Source: CAYFJO01 sp964343305
GTDB lineage: Bacteria > Planctomycetota > Planctomycetia > Pirellulales > Pirellulaceae
Direction of reading: 5' to 3'
Assembly (NCBI GenBank): GCA_964343305.1
Contig: CAYFJO010000173.1
Span: 1 to 21,050, forward strand
DNA: 21,050 nt
The position numbers and the translations under genes were made by a program. Below are positions 1-7,082 of this stretch, piece by piece. Every line of letters starts with the position of its first letter. Positions within the stretch are counted from its first letter, which is position 1. The notes under the pieces were generated by a model. It ran no database searches. It saw only the letters and a list, made by a program, of their open reading frames with translations, and was not told the DNA's origin.

Positions 1-457
1 GTCACCTTTGAGCCGATATTTCCAATTTGGGTTGAGCCTGAAACCGATCCAGGCTTGCAGCATTGTGATTGTAGGGTCGCAGTGACACGACGTGCCATCG
101 GTCCGACACACCGGCTGCACGAGTCAGATTGATTCACGCTGCCTCCCGGACGCCGAATCTAGTCTTGGCGCGCAGTCAGGAGTGGCACAGCCCACGATTC
201 CCGTTAGGCGCTCATGACAAAACGTCCGCAGTCACTAACGCGAATCGCCGAAAACAACCACGCATGTCCTGAGCGTCGAAACACTATCTCCGAAACTGCG
301 TCGGCTTCATCGTCCGACGCAGGCTAGCCATTGCCGTTCGAAGCGTCGGTCGCGACCTCACGTGCGCATGCGCCTAAGGAGTTCGTCAGCCAGTCAGAAA
401 ACGAAGGCATCCGTTGCCGCCGCGTGTCAGGCAGGTGTGGGAATAGAATCTGCCCTC
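1..457. other. gene-poor spacer at left edge
   Basis: No open reading frame here has a plausible start signal or a recognisable product. The stretch lies downstream of the minus-strand gene that ends at 458. Its notable contents are a palindromic repeat at 297-355 (listed separately), a perfect 10-bp palindrome GCGCATGCGC at 364-373, and the 12-mer TCGGTCCGACAC at 98-109, which recurs inside the related repeat near 16030. Nothing else stands out. Confidence 0.5.
297..355. repeat. dispersed palindromic repeat, copy 1
   Basis: A perfect 8-bp inverted repeat, TGCGTCGG (297-304) and CCGACGCA (314-321), flanks a 9-nt loop. It is followed by a conserved tail containing a second GCGTCGG (343-349), so the central CCGACGC could pair with either arm. 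The same layout, stem, loop length and tail occur at 16026-16085. That similarity over about 60 bp, in two places 15.7 kb apart and both outside genes, is the basis for calling a repeat family. Function is unknown. Confidence 0.6.
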
Positions 458-1684
458 TCAATGTCTACTCTCGATCAACAACAACTCGTCGGCATAGGTT
501 GGAAGTAGCAAATCTTCTCGATTTTTCAGGATGTAGCGGATCGCTGCGCGGTACTTGAATCCACCCTGCTTGCGGATGACGAAGTCGGGGTCGTCCGTCG
601 GCGACTTGCCACGGAGCAACTCCATCAAGCGCTCCGGCCCAAGTCTCTTTGCGACCAGCGTCAATTCGTCAGGCGGGACCAATTCGGTGCAACCACAGGA
701 ATCACTCGTTCCAATGGCAAACAGCAGGTAATCTCGGTAGGGCGGCGCGATCGCCTCTATCTTCTCTCGCAATCGCTTGATCTCGCTCAATCGGTCGCCC
801 CTGGTTGGGCTGGTGTTTTGCGAGGCTCGCTTTAGCGCAACGGTAAACCACCCCAAGCAATGGTCGCGGTCTTTTCGTTTTTTCCAGTAGTCGTCGAAGC
901 TCGGGTGGCCGCCGCGGCCCTCGATGCCGTGAGAGTATCCCCCGCTGAACAGATAGAGGCGCACGATGGCCTTGGCAAATCCGCCGACCGTTTGCTCGCG
1001 AAACGATTCCGTTTTTCGCCGCTCGGCGGGGGCTAACTCCACGAAGAGAAACTTCGGCACGGGACTCAATTGGTGCTCTTGAAAAGTCTTGCCAGTGTCG
1101 TCGCGCATGGTGACGAACTTGGGCAGCCACTTTGGATCGCCTCGAAGGTACAAAGCCGACATCGCCAGCGTTCGTACCTTGGCGTCGTTGTGGTACAACA
1201 GCGGTAACCACTTTTCATCGGAAGTCGACTTGGCCAAACGCCGAAACGTCTCGTAGGCATCGTGTTCTTCGTCCGTGAACAATTCGCGAACCTGCCGGTG
1301 GATCGATCGATCATGAAGAACATAGTTGGTATTTAAGAATGGAATCTGACTGGCGGTTTTGCTGACCAACTCTCTCAGGTCATCATCCTCGTCTTTCCGT
1401 AGTGCAACAAGGTGAAGTGCTTGCCTCGGAAACGTCGAACCAGTTTTCGCTTTCTGTCTCTCCTCGGGATCGGGAACGAACAGTTTCTCCACGGGCTCTT
1501 TGTTGACGGTCTTCAAGTTGGGGAACGCTTTGCTGAGCTTTTGCAAAGGTGCTTTCGTTTTGCCCGCCGTCGCCCGTACGGCGTCGGCCTTCGTCTTGAG
1601 TTCGGACGGTCCAACAGCACTCAAGCTCGTGGTAATCACCAGAAGCATCACCGCAACCACAATACTGATTCGCGTCGTTTTCAT
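458..1684 (-). CDS. exported hypothetical protein with HEAT-like segment
   Basis: A 408-residue protein that I cannot place in a named family. Residues 1-23 form a signal peptide: Lys/Arg near the start, a hydrophobic run VVAVMLLVITT and a likely cleavage after Ala-23 (SLSA/VG). The mature part begins with a Lys/Ala-rich helical stretch (28-60). Around residues 155-190 the pattern WLPLLYHNDAKVRTLAMSAL resembles one HEAT-type helical hairpin, so an alpha-helical scaffold or interaction role is possible but unproven. A CxC pair (SCGC) lies in the C-terminal third. The ATG at 1684 is preferred because it begins the signal peptide; the ribosome-binding site is weak (GAG about 8 nt upstream). The gene runs in the same direction as the WD40 gene upstream but is separated from it by 426 nt, so co-transcription is doubtful. 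Confidence 0.8.
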   Translation of the reverse strand: MKTTRISIVVAVMLLVITTSLSAVGPSELKTKADAVRATAGKTKAPLQKLSKAFPNLKTVNKEPVEKLFVPDPEERQKAKTGSTFPRQALHLVALRKDEDDDLRELVSKTASQIPFLNTNYVLHDRSIHRQVRELFTDEEHDAYETFRRLAKSTSDEKWLPLLYHNDAKVRTLAMSALYLRGDPKWLPKFVTMRDDTGKTFQEHQLSPVPKFLFVELAPAERRKTESFREQTVGGFAKAIVRLYLFSGGYSHGIEGRGGHPSFDDYWKKRKDRDHCLGWFTVALKRASQNTSPTRGDRLSEIKRLREKIEAIAPPYRDYLLFAIGTSDSCGCTELVPPDELTLVAKRLGPERLMELLRGKSPTDDPDFVIRKQGGFKYRAAIRYILKNREDLLLPTYADELLLIESRH

Positions 1685-1770
1685 CTAAAAACTCAAAAGC
1701 ATGCAACTCAGCAATTCTAACCGTTGGACTCACCGAAACTCAAGACGAGCAATGCCGGACAATAGCGAGC

Positions 1771-1791
1771 GACGGCGATAAGATTGCCGTC
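1771..1791. other. GC-rich hairpin upstream of the 408-residue protein gene
   Basis: GACGGC (1771-1776) and GCCGTC (1786-1791) form a perfect 6-bp stem, extendable to 8 bp with one G.T wobble, around a short A/T-rich loop. There is no T-run after it on either strand. It lies about 90 nt upstream of the ATG at 1684 and could be an operator or a leader structure; its role is not known. Confidence 0.4.
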
Positions 1792-1813
1792 AGAGACAGG
1801 AAGTGCAAATCAA

Positions 1814-1910
1814 CGTCGGCTTCATCGTTCGAAGTGCCTTCGAAGTTTCACGCCGACGCACGTTGGCAACGTCCGTTCGAGCCTTCGGCCGATGTGACCG
1901 ACGCTCGCAA
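1814..1910. repeat. diverged copy of the dispersed palindromic repeat, copy 3
   Basis: The 18-mer at 1815-1832 matches 300-317 at 17 of 18 bases (GTCGGCTTCATCGTTCGA against ...TCCGA). CGTCGGC (1814-1820) is complementary to GCCGACG (1852-1858), so the outer palindrome is kept but the loop is longer and carries two TTCGAA sites. A small ACGTT-GGC-AACGT hairpin follows. The copy is less regular than those at 297 and 16026 and the right boundary is uncertain. Confidence 0.4.
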
Positions 1911-2110
1911 CGAGGTCGCCTCTGGTGGCCATCCTCGCCCTGCAGCGACTGGGCAGGACCTCGCGAAAATTCAAAATGGGTGCAACGGACAAGCCACATT
2001 GAGTCGGCAACAACTCGTAGCTGCATTTGCTAGAACGCGGACTATTCACGATTTGTCGGCGCTCTGGTGAGTGCGGCGGCGCGTTCCGGACAATGAGGAA
2101 CTGGCGGTTT

Positions 2111-4150
2111 TCACTTTGCCGGTTTGTTATCGATCTGCCACAACACAACGGTCGAGTGGCTTCCGCCTGAGACGAGGTATTTTCCGTCGCGCCGCCAAGA
2201 AACGCTGTGGACCGGGCCGGTGTGGCCGGTGGCAATCGCGATTTGCGGATCGTCTTCGGCAGCGATGTCAAGAAATACAATCGCACCGTCGCTGCGCGGA
2301 ACGGCGACAATGTTTTCCGTCGGAGAGAACGCGCAGCCGCAGTTCGGTGCGTGCCATTCGGATTCGTTTGCGGGCTTGGAAACCGGAATCAATCGTGTCA
2401 GTTCGCCAGTTGCCGTTTGCCAAACGTATAAACCGTCGCGGGCCACGGCGGCCACGTACTTGCCGTCGGGCGAAAAGGAAACGGAGTGAAATCCGTAGGA
2501 TGCTTTTGTTCCTTCGGAAGTCGTCAGCACTCGCTTTCCGGACTTTGCGTTCCATAATCCAACGACGTTCAATGCATCCAAGGGACCAGGATCGGGGCGT
2601 CGGCGAAGCTGGTTTCGTGGTCGAGTGGCTATAGCCACCAGTTGGCCATCGGGCGACATGGTTAGTGCTCGTGAGTGGGCTTTGATTTGATGGAGTTGCT
2701 CGCCATCTCGAGCCCAGATCCAGGTCACGCCGCCACGACCGTGTGACGCAAACAGTCGTCCATCGCGGCTCGTGGCGACGCCGATGATTGGGCTCGCATG
2801 GCCTACCAATCGTTGGACCCGTTTGCCCGCAGCCACATCCCACACGTTCACCGAATTGTGATGAATTCCGCTTCCCGCCAGTAGCCTAGCTTCGCCGGGA
2901 AGAAAAGTCAGAAAGTTGGGTCCGGCACTGGTGTCGTAGACGAATTTGGATTTAATATCGTCGTCACGCAGGACGATTCGTTTCCAATCGTTCGCGCCGT
3001 TCCAGAGACTCACCACTCCTTTATAGTCAGCCGACGCGATCCACTGGCCGTCATCCGAAATCGCCACCGATTCGACCGGTCCGTGCGTCTCTCGGTCGGC
3101 TTGAAAGCGAATCTCCTTACCCGTCGCGAAGTCGTACAATCGAACGCGGCCCTCGAAGCCGCCGGCTGCCAACACGGTCTCGTCGGGCGAAAGCGCCAGC
3201 CGGTCGCAGCGCGGATTGGCGTTCAGAGGAAAGTTGCGCAGCTCTTTGCCCGACTGCACGTCGCGAACGCGCACAATTCCATCGGCCAACTCGGCCACGC
3301 GTCGCCCCATGCTTGCGAACACGGCAGCGGAAACTCGGTTCGGACCGGGTTCGTCCCACTGAATGATTTCCTTGCCAGTTCGAATGTTGAACATCGAACT
3401 GCTGCGGTGCCCGACCAACAAGACTTCATCGTTGTTTGGCGAAAACACCATTCCAAAAAACCGCTTGTCATCGATCGTGGCAAGCCTGTTGGCAATTCTT
3501 CCTTCGGCCGTCAATTCATAGAATCGAAAATGGTTACGACGCGCGATCACGGCAAGAGTTCTCGCATCATTCGTCAGCGCGACGTTGGGATAGCCCGCCA
3601 CTTTGCTACGTTCCGCTAGTTTGTCGATGCGATCAATCTCCCGGCCCGTCCTGGTATCGACGATTGAAATCGTGTGTGCCAAATTCCCTAGCACTGCGAA
3701 CTTCGCACGGCGACTGAGTGTCGAAGTCACGACCCATTCGGGATGCGTCCATCGTGCCATCTGTTTGCCGGAATCGATGTCGACGACATAAAAACCTTGG
3801 GTCGGCACGCCATTGACATGCGGCTCGGCGACGAGCACTCGGCGATCGCCATCAAATGTCGCCCGCGAGTAAAGCGGATGCGCAACTTCGCTCTTCAGCT
3901 CGCCACTTTCCGCATCAAACAATCGAAACTTTTGCCCACCTGCCGAAACCAGGCGCTCGTTCGTCGCAAACCACAACCGACCGATCATGCTCCCATGTCG
4001 ATATCGCGTTGTGCCAATGTGTTTGACTTTCTTCACCGAGAACTTGCCCCGGAATTCGTCGCCGATCGTCCCATTCACATAAACGACACAAGATCCCAAC
4101 AAACTCGCGATGAAAATCAACACATAGTGATTAAGCGAAGCACGGGACAT
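2111..4150 (-). CDS. exported WD40-repeat protein, possible lipoprotein
   Basis: A 679-residue beta-propeller protein. The N-terminus has a hydrophobic segment (about 9-18) followed by LLGSC, which fits a lipobox with Cys-21 as the lipidation site; plain secretion is the alternative. From about residue 70 to the end there are repeated units ending in the WD-type signature, for example VRVRDVQSGKEL, VRLYDFATGKEI, VNVWDVAAGKRV, VGLWNAKSGKRV and TVVLWQID, each preceded by a strand such as VSFSPDGKYVAAV or VSWRRDGKYLVSGG. The number of units suggests more than one propeller. Such proteins act as scaffolds and have no enzymatic motif; partners cannot be told from the sequence. The ATG at 4150 starts the signal region. 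A TATAAT hexamer lies upstream on the same strand. The 3' end is followed by 426 nt of non-coding DNA. Confidence 0.9.
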   Translation of the reverse strand: MSRASLNHYVLIFIASLLGSCVVYVNGTIGDEFRGKFSVKKVKHIGTTRYRHGSMIGRLWFATNERLVSAGGQKFRLFDAESGELKSEVAHPLYSRATFDGDRRVLVAEPHVNGVPTQGFYVVDIDSGKQMARWTHPEWVVTSTLSRRAKFAVLGNLAHTISIVDTRTGREIDRIDKLAERSKVAGYPNVALTNDARTLAVIARRNHFRFYELTAEGRIANRLATIDDKRFFGMVFSPNNDEVLLVGHRSSSMFNIRTGKEIIQWDEPGPNRVSAAVFASMGRRVAELADGIVRVRDVQSGKELRNFPLNANPRCDRLALSPDETVLAAGGFEGRVRLYDFATGKEIRFQADRETHGPVESVAISDDGQWIASADYKGVVSLWNGANDWKRIVLRDDDIKSKFVYDTSAGPNFLTFLPGEARLLAGSGIHHNSVNVWDVAAGKRVQRLVGHASPIIGVATSRDGRLFASHGRGGVTWIWARDGEQLHQIKAHSRALTMSPDGQLVAIATRPRNQLRRRPDPGPLDALNVVGLWNAKSGKRVLTTSEGTKASYGFHSVSFSPDGKYVAAVARDGLYVWQTATGELTRLIPVSKPANESEWHAPNCGCAFSPTENIVAVPRSDGAIVFLDIAAEDDPQIAIATGHTGPVHSVSWRRDGKYLVSGGSHSTVVLWQIDNKPAK

Positions 4151-4227
4151 AGCTTTCGTCCTGGATTGGTTCGTTGTCTGGACGCTGTGAAGACAATTCG
4201 ACGTCCTGGCAATTAAACATGCCTAGG

Positions 4228-4233
4228 ATTATA
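4228..4233 (-). promoter_or_regulatory. candidate -10 element of the WD40 gene
   Basis: Read on the minus strand these bases are TATAAT, a perfect bacterial -10 hexamer, preceded directly by TG. It lies about 78 nt upstream of the ATG at 4150. No good -35 hexamer is found at the usual spacing, so this is only a candidate. Confidence 0.3.
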
Positions 4234-4453
4234 CATTGGCAATTGTAACTTCGTTGGCATGCGTCGGCGCGTGGCTTTCGGATCATAGGAAGTTCTGCCC
4301 TTTTCGATCCCGCACGCCGGGGAAAGTCGGTCGATGTGACCGAAGCAGTTTGGAAAGTAAGGTTTCAGTCCACGGTCGCAACCGTTTCATGACCAATGAC
4401 GGAAACTCATCATGGCCTCGCTCAAGAGGCTGTCTTGTCCTACAAGGAACTTG

Positions 4454-4477
4454 GGCCTTTGAAATGGTTCAGAGGCC
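4454..4477 (+). ncRNA. leader stem-loop, possible bridge-RNA fragment of an IS110 element
   Basis: GGCCTTTGAA (4454-4463) pairs with TTCAGAGGCC (4468-4477) over 10 positions, nine Watson-Crick and one U.G wobble, around a 4-nt AUGG loop. It sits 25 nt upstream of the transposase ATG. A stable hairpin in this position fits the leader of an IS110-group element, where the bridge RNA is encoded, but the target- and donor-binding loops were not identified. The element is truncated, so activity is unlikely. Confidence 0.35.
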
Positions 4478-4501
4478 AAAAGCAACTTTCCCAGGAGGAC
4501 C

Positions 4502-4579
4502 ATGATGAGATTCTACGATCAGCAACACGAATTCTATTGCGGCGTCGACCTGCATACCAAACGGATGTACCTTTATTGA
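4502..4579 (+). pseudogene. IS110-family transposase, N-terminal 25 codons only
   Basis: The frame reads MMRFYDQQHEFYCGVDLH followed by TKRMYLY and a TGA stop. This matches the characteristic start of IS110-family DEDD transposases (RFYxxQHxFYCGIDLHxxxMY), where the Asp of G-V-D-L-H is the first catalytic acidic residue. A perfect AGGAGG at 4493-4498 lies 6 nt before the second ATG (4505), which is therefore the likely original start. Full-length members are about 300-400 residues; here everything after codon 25 is lost, and no later frame in 4580-4890 shows the remaining domains. It is a dead fragment left by deletion or replacement. Confidence 0.75.
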
Positions 4580-4890
4580 GCCTGCCCCTGCCATCCGAGT
4601 GGCTAACTGAGCAACTCACCAGTTCGATGCAACGGCACGTCGAATGTGACCTTCCCTGCGGGTACATATTTGCGAATGGTCAAAGTCCGAAGGTCGTTGG
4701 AACATCTGGGCTATTTCTACCACGCTGTTGAGACGAATTTTCGCCAAGCCCCATGAACTGGTACAATTGTGGATAGTCTGCCAGACGACGATTGGTGGGG
4801 AACAGAACTTGCACTCGCTGATCGGCGTTCTCGCCGCGTGGCGGCTGGTTTGTATTCAAGTGATCGTATCCGTAACGGCCAATATGCCGG
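4580..4890. other. non-coding stretch between IS scar and CopZ-like gene
   Basis: About 310 nt without a supported gene. Reading frames on both strands give no recognisable protein and no continuation of the IS110 transposase. The region must hold the promoter of the CopZ-like gene; a TACAAT hexamer near 4761 is a weak -10 candidate without a clear -35. Confidence 0.4.
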
Positions 4891-5352
4891 GTGACTTGCA
4901 TGAACAAGGCATTTGTTCGCGAAGCGGAATTTGACGGCAATGCTTATTGTCCGCGATGTGGATCGCTCGGAACTTCCGTGAATAAGTCAACGCTTGATCG
5001 TCATGTACAGAGTCAGTCGCGACACCGAATGGGAGACTCGGGGTGGTTTTGCGACTTTGGCAGATGTGACGTGGTTTATTTCGATATGTTTGAGCGCTCT
5101 ATTTCGGTCGACGAAATGACGTCAACGGTGTACCCAAAAGATGCTGCGGGGCCGATCTGCGCTTGCTTTGGTTTCACGTTCGAAGACATTGAAGCAGATG
5201 TGCGGGATGGGACGCCAATTCGCATTCGGGACCTACTTATAAAATCCGAATCCAGCGACGCTCAATGTCACACGCTGGCAGCCGACGGTAGATGTTGTAT
5301 ACGCGAGGTCCGGCGACATTATATGAGGCGAATTTCCGAATCAGACGAATGA
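4891..5352 (+). CDS. CopZ-N-like Zn/[2Fe-2S] cluster protein (putative metallochaperone)
   Basis: A protein of 153 residues from GTG-4891, or 150 from the in-frame ATG at 4900; no clear Shine-Dalgarno decides between them, and an in-frame stop at 4873 limits the 5' end. The cysteine pattern follows the N-terminal domain of Archaeoglobus CopZ: CPRC (20-23), WFCDFGRCDVVYF (Cys-54, Cys-59), PICACFGFT (Cys-90, Cys-92) and QCHTLAADGRCC (Cys-126, Cys-135, Cys-136). In CopZ this domain binds a zinc ion and a [2Fe-2S] cluster and supports copper handling together with a C-terminal heavy-metal-associated domain. That second domain is absent here, so the protein is a stand-alone form, cytoplasmic by lack of a signal peptide. 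It starts about 310 nt after an IS110 scar, and its stop overlaps the start of a small Cys-rich ORF by ATGA. The metal partner cannot be told from the sequence. Confidence 0.8.
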   Translation: MTCMNKAFVREAEFDGNAYCPRCGSLGTSVNKSTLDRHVQSQSRHRMGDSGWFCDFGRCDVVYFDMFERSISVDEMTSTVYPKDAAGPICACFGFTFEDIEADVRDGTPIRIRDLLIKSESSDAQCHTLAADGRCCIREVRRHYMRRISESDE

Positions 5353-5543
5353 CGTTAGAATGCATGTTCTGCGACTGCCCACCTCTTGAAGCCTGTGTCA
5401 GTCGCGATCACATTCCATTTGGCGAGACCCACTTTTTGCTTCACGTTATACTAGGTGAGCAACTCGGATTGAGATTCTGCGGACGGTGTTATCGACAGCG
5501 GGATATTTCTATCATCCTCTGTGGGCAACGGACTTTGTTATAA
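5349..5543 (+). CDS. possible 64-residue Cys-rich protein, HNH-like Cys/His spacing
   Basis: The ATG at 5349 overlaps the TGA of the CopZ-like gene (ATGA), an arrangement typical of translational coupling; no separate ribosome-binding site is seen. The product has seven Cys in 64 residues. Key elements are CMFC (5-8), Cys-10, Cys-16, RDHIP (19-23) and CGRC (44-47). The order CxxC, DHxxP, then CxxC 23 residues after the His resembles zinc-bound HNH/McrA-type folds, but the Asn usually following the second CxxC is Tyr and the domain would be minimal. It could be a metal-binding partner of the CopZ-like protein, a truncated HNH protein, or a chance frame. I do not assign a function. Confidence 0.35.
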   Translation: MTLECMFCDCPPLEACVSRDHIPFGETHFLLHVILGEQLGLRFCGRCYRQRDISIILCGQRTLL

Positions 5544-5544
5544 T
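5539..5544 (+). promoter_or_regulatory. candidate -10 hexamer of the exported 356-residue protein gene
   Basis: A perfect TATAAT lies 63 nt upstream of the ATG at 5608 and covers the stop codon of the small Cys-rich ORF. No TTGACA-like hexamer is found 16-18 nt upstream, so evidence is limited to this hexamer and its position. Confidence 0.25.
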
Positions 5545-5607
5545 TCGAAGTGCTGGCTTTCCGCGGCCACGATCAGGGGACGAATCGCAATTAGAAGGAA
5601 TGACCTC

Positions 5608-6678
5608 ATGCTCAATCATTGTCGCACGTATGCAGTTTGGATCTTGTTCTCAGGATCGTTGTCCGCGCCACTCTTAGCTCAGCCTGAAGTTCGTTATGAC
5701 TCGCAACAAGGTGGAGTGAAACTTATTCAAAAATTGGACATTGGCGGGAGAGTCAAAAGTACGTTTGTCGTCACTGCCAAGGGGGCCAGAGATGTGACGC
5801 GCGCTCACGGCAGTGCGTCCGGTGTGCTCTTTCAAGCAACCGCCCGGCCGGACGATTCTCTGAGGTCATTGCCGGTTCGTTTGTCGTACGAGTTGAAAGG
5901 CGAGTATGATGCAGTGCTTCATGTGACAATTGGCGATCATAAGTTGACGTCCGATGCGCCGGCTTGGGTTTGGGCGGTAGCCGCCAGGTTTGCGAATCAC
6001 GAAGCGACCGCCGCGATTACGATGACCGACAATCCCGAAACTCCCGCGGAGAAGATTTACGAACGTCGTTGGCGAACGAGTAACACCGGGCGGCTGGTCT
6101 GGGTACGATATCATCCGGAAGTTGACGATATGTTGGTTGGATTCTTCCTTGCCGCGTCGGACGCCATTGCAGGCGATGCGAAAAACATTCGAACCATCAC
6201 CGACGGGCTCTCGAATTTCAAACAACTCGGTAGTTATTCGCTCGAGTTTGACCACGCCAAGAGCCGGCAGGCTGCGCGGACGTTGGACGGCATCATTAGC
6301 CTGAAAGCGAAGCCAGGCGACTACGTGATGCTCAACGATGTGAGTGAGCAGTTCGTCTTTTCAGCCGCCAACGGCAAACTGGGTATCAGCGGGTCTCCGC
6401 GCTATCATTTCGGCCGCAAGGATTCCCGCGGCGAGTTTTACGAAATTGAATCACTGACCGAGATCTGCCGTAAGAACCATCACCTGTTTGTGAAATCAAA
6501 TCCGTTGATCTACAAGATCGTGGGTGATTTCAACAAGCATGTTGCGTTCTTCAACTACATCCGTGAAACCGAACGGCAGCAAATCGACACGCTTATCGCA
6601 AGGCTCCAACCCGTGTTGGATCGCATCCCAAAGATGACGACTCCAATCGCTATGCCACTTTCCGTGCGTTCACCATGA
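5608..6678 (+). CDS. exported hypothetical protein
   Basis: A 356-residue protein of no family I recognise. The frame is open further upstream, but the ATG at 5608 is chosen because AGAAGGAA (5593-5600) lies 7 nt before it and because a signal peptide starts there: MLNHCRTYAVWILFSGSLSA, with cleavage near LLA/Q (about residue 24). The mature part looks mainly beta in its first half (alternating hydrophobic stretches, residues 30-120). Its C-terminal third contains a segment rich in His, Lys and aromatic residues (CRKNHHLFVKSNPLIYKIV) and a helical end. No catalytic motif or metal-binding cluster is evident. It converges on the DksA-like gene, with only 21 nt between the two stop codons and no obvious shared terminator. 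Confidence 0.8.
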   Translation: MLNHCRTYAVWILFSGSLSAPLLAQPEVRYDSQQGGVKLIQKLDIGGRVKSTFVVTAKGARDVTRAHGSASGVLFQATARPDDSLRSLPVRLSYELKGEYDAVLHVTIGDHKLTSDAPAWVWAVAARFANHEATAAITMTDNPETPAEKIYERRWRTSNTGRLVWVRYHPEVDDMLVGFFLAASDAIAGDAKNIRTITDGLSNFKQLGSYSLEFDHAKSRQAARTLDGIISLKAKPGDYVMLNDVSEQFVFSAANGKLGISGSPRYHFGRKDSRGEFYEIESLTEICRKNHHLFVKSNPLIYKIVGDFNKHVAFFNYIRETERQQIDTLIARLQPVLDRIPKMTTPIAMPLSVRSP

Positions 6679-6699
6679 ACTGCGATTCCTCGAAGCGAT

Positions 6700-7038
6700 C
6701 TACATGCGACTGTGACATTGTACGCAATGGGCCGCCTCGGGCAAAAACTCCAATCGCTCCGGCGGAATGTCAAGGCCGCAACCAACACACTTCCCATACG
6801 TGCCGTCCTTGACTCGCACCAGCGCGGCATGTACGCGTCCCAATTGCGACTCAATGTTTCGACGACCGTGTTCCGACATCTGATGCTGTTGCAGCTCGTC
6901 CATGAATGTTAGACGACCGACTGCGTTGTCCATTTTCGGCCGACTGTCCGAATCCATTTCTTCAAGGCGTTGCGTCAGTTCTCGTTCGAGCTCAAGAAGC
7001 TCGGCTTTTGTGGCGGCCAAGGGGTCGTTGTCGGGCAT
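6700..7038 (-). CDS. DksA/TraR-family C4 zinc-finger protein
   Basis: A 112-residue cytoplasmic protein. An N-terminal helical coiled-coil segment (about 8-75) is followed by a four-Cys zinc finger, CVGC (84-87) and CVQC (105-108), in the standard family context DGTYGKCVGCG...RLEFLPEAAHC. DksA-type proteins insert a coiled coil into the RNA polymerase secondary channel and modulate initiation, often with ppGpp. At the position of the DksA tip motif DxxDxA this protein has D37-N-A-V-G-R, so the first Asp is kept but the second acidic residue is absent; it belongs to the short VGRLxxMD-type branch and may not act like classical DksA. The gene begins 44 nt after the stop of the A2M-like gene on the same strand and may be read from the same transcript; only a weak GGA lies upstream of its ATG. 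Confidence 0.85.
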   Translation of the reverse strand: MPDNDPLAATKAELLELERELTQRLEEMDSDSRPKMDNAVGRLTFMDELQQHQMSEHGRRNIESQLGRVHAALVRVKDGTYGKCVGCGLDIPPERLEFLPEAAHCVQCHSRM

Positions 7039-7082
7039 AACTGCGAATCCAGCGAGCTGTAGTCAAACATTGTGTTGCGGAA

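Larger units (their letters stand above)
1685..2110. other. gene-free spacer between two minus-strand genes
   Basis: No supported gene. It holds a GC-rich hairpin at 1771-1791 and a diverged copy of the dispersed repeat at 1814-1910, both listed separately. It would carry the 3' end of the WD40 transcript and the promoter of the gene at 458-1684, but no convincing promoter hexamers or U-tailed terminator were found. Confidence 0.5.
4327..4579 (+). mobile_element. IS110-family insertion sequence remnant (5' end)
   Basis: The only part that proves identity is the truncated transposase start at 4502-4579. Upstream of it lies a leader with a 6-bp hairpin TCGGTC-N5-GACCGA (4327-4343), a small GCCTC/GAGGC hairpin near 4425-4440, and a strong 10-bp stem-loop at 4454-4477. 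In IS110-group elements the region between the left end and the transposase encodes a bridge RNA that guides recombination, so this leader may be what is left of that region. IS110 elements have no terminal inverted repeats, so the left boundary given here is a guess; the right boundary is the point where similarity to the transposase stops. Confidence 0.5.

Noticed and set aside
2071..2634. A 187-codon plus-strand frame overlapping the 3' end of the WD40 gene.
   Set aside because: Its Arg-rich product is typical of an antisense shadow, and the WD40 frame is clearly the coding one.
4680..4940. Minus-strand frame across the spacer before the CopZ-like gene.
   Set aside because: No family signature and no start signal, and it overlaps the start of the better supported plus-strand gene.
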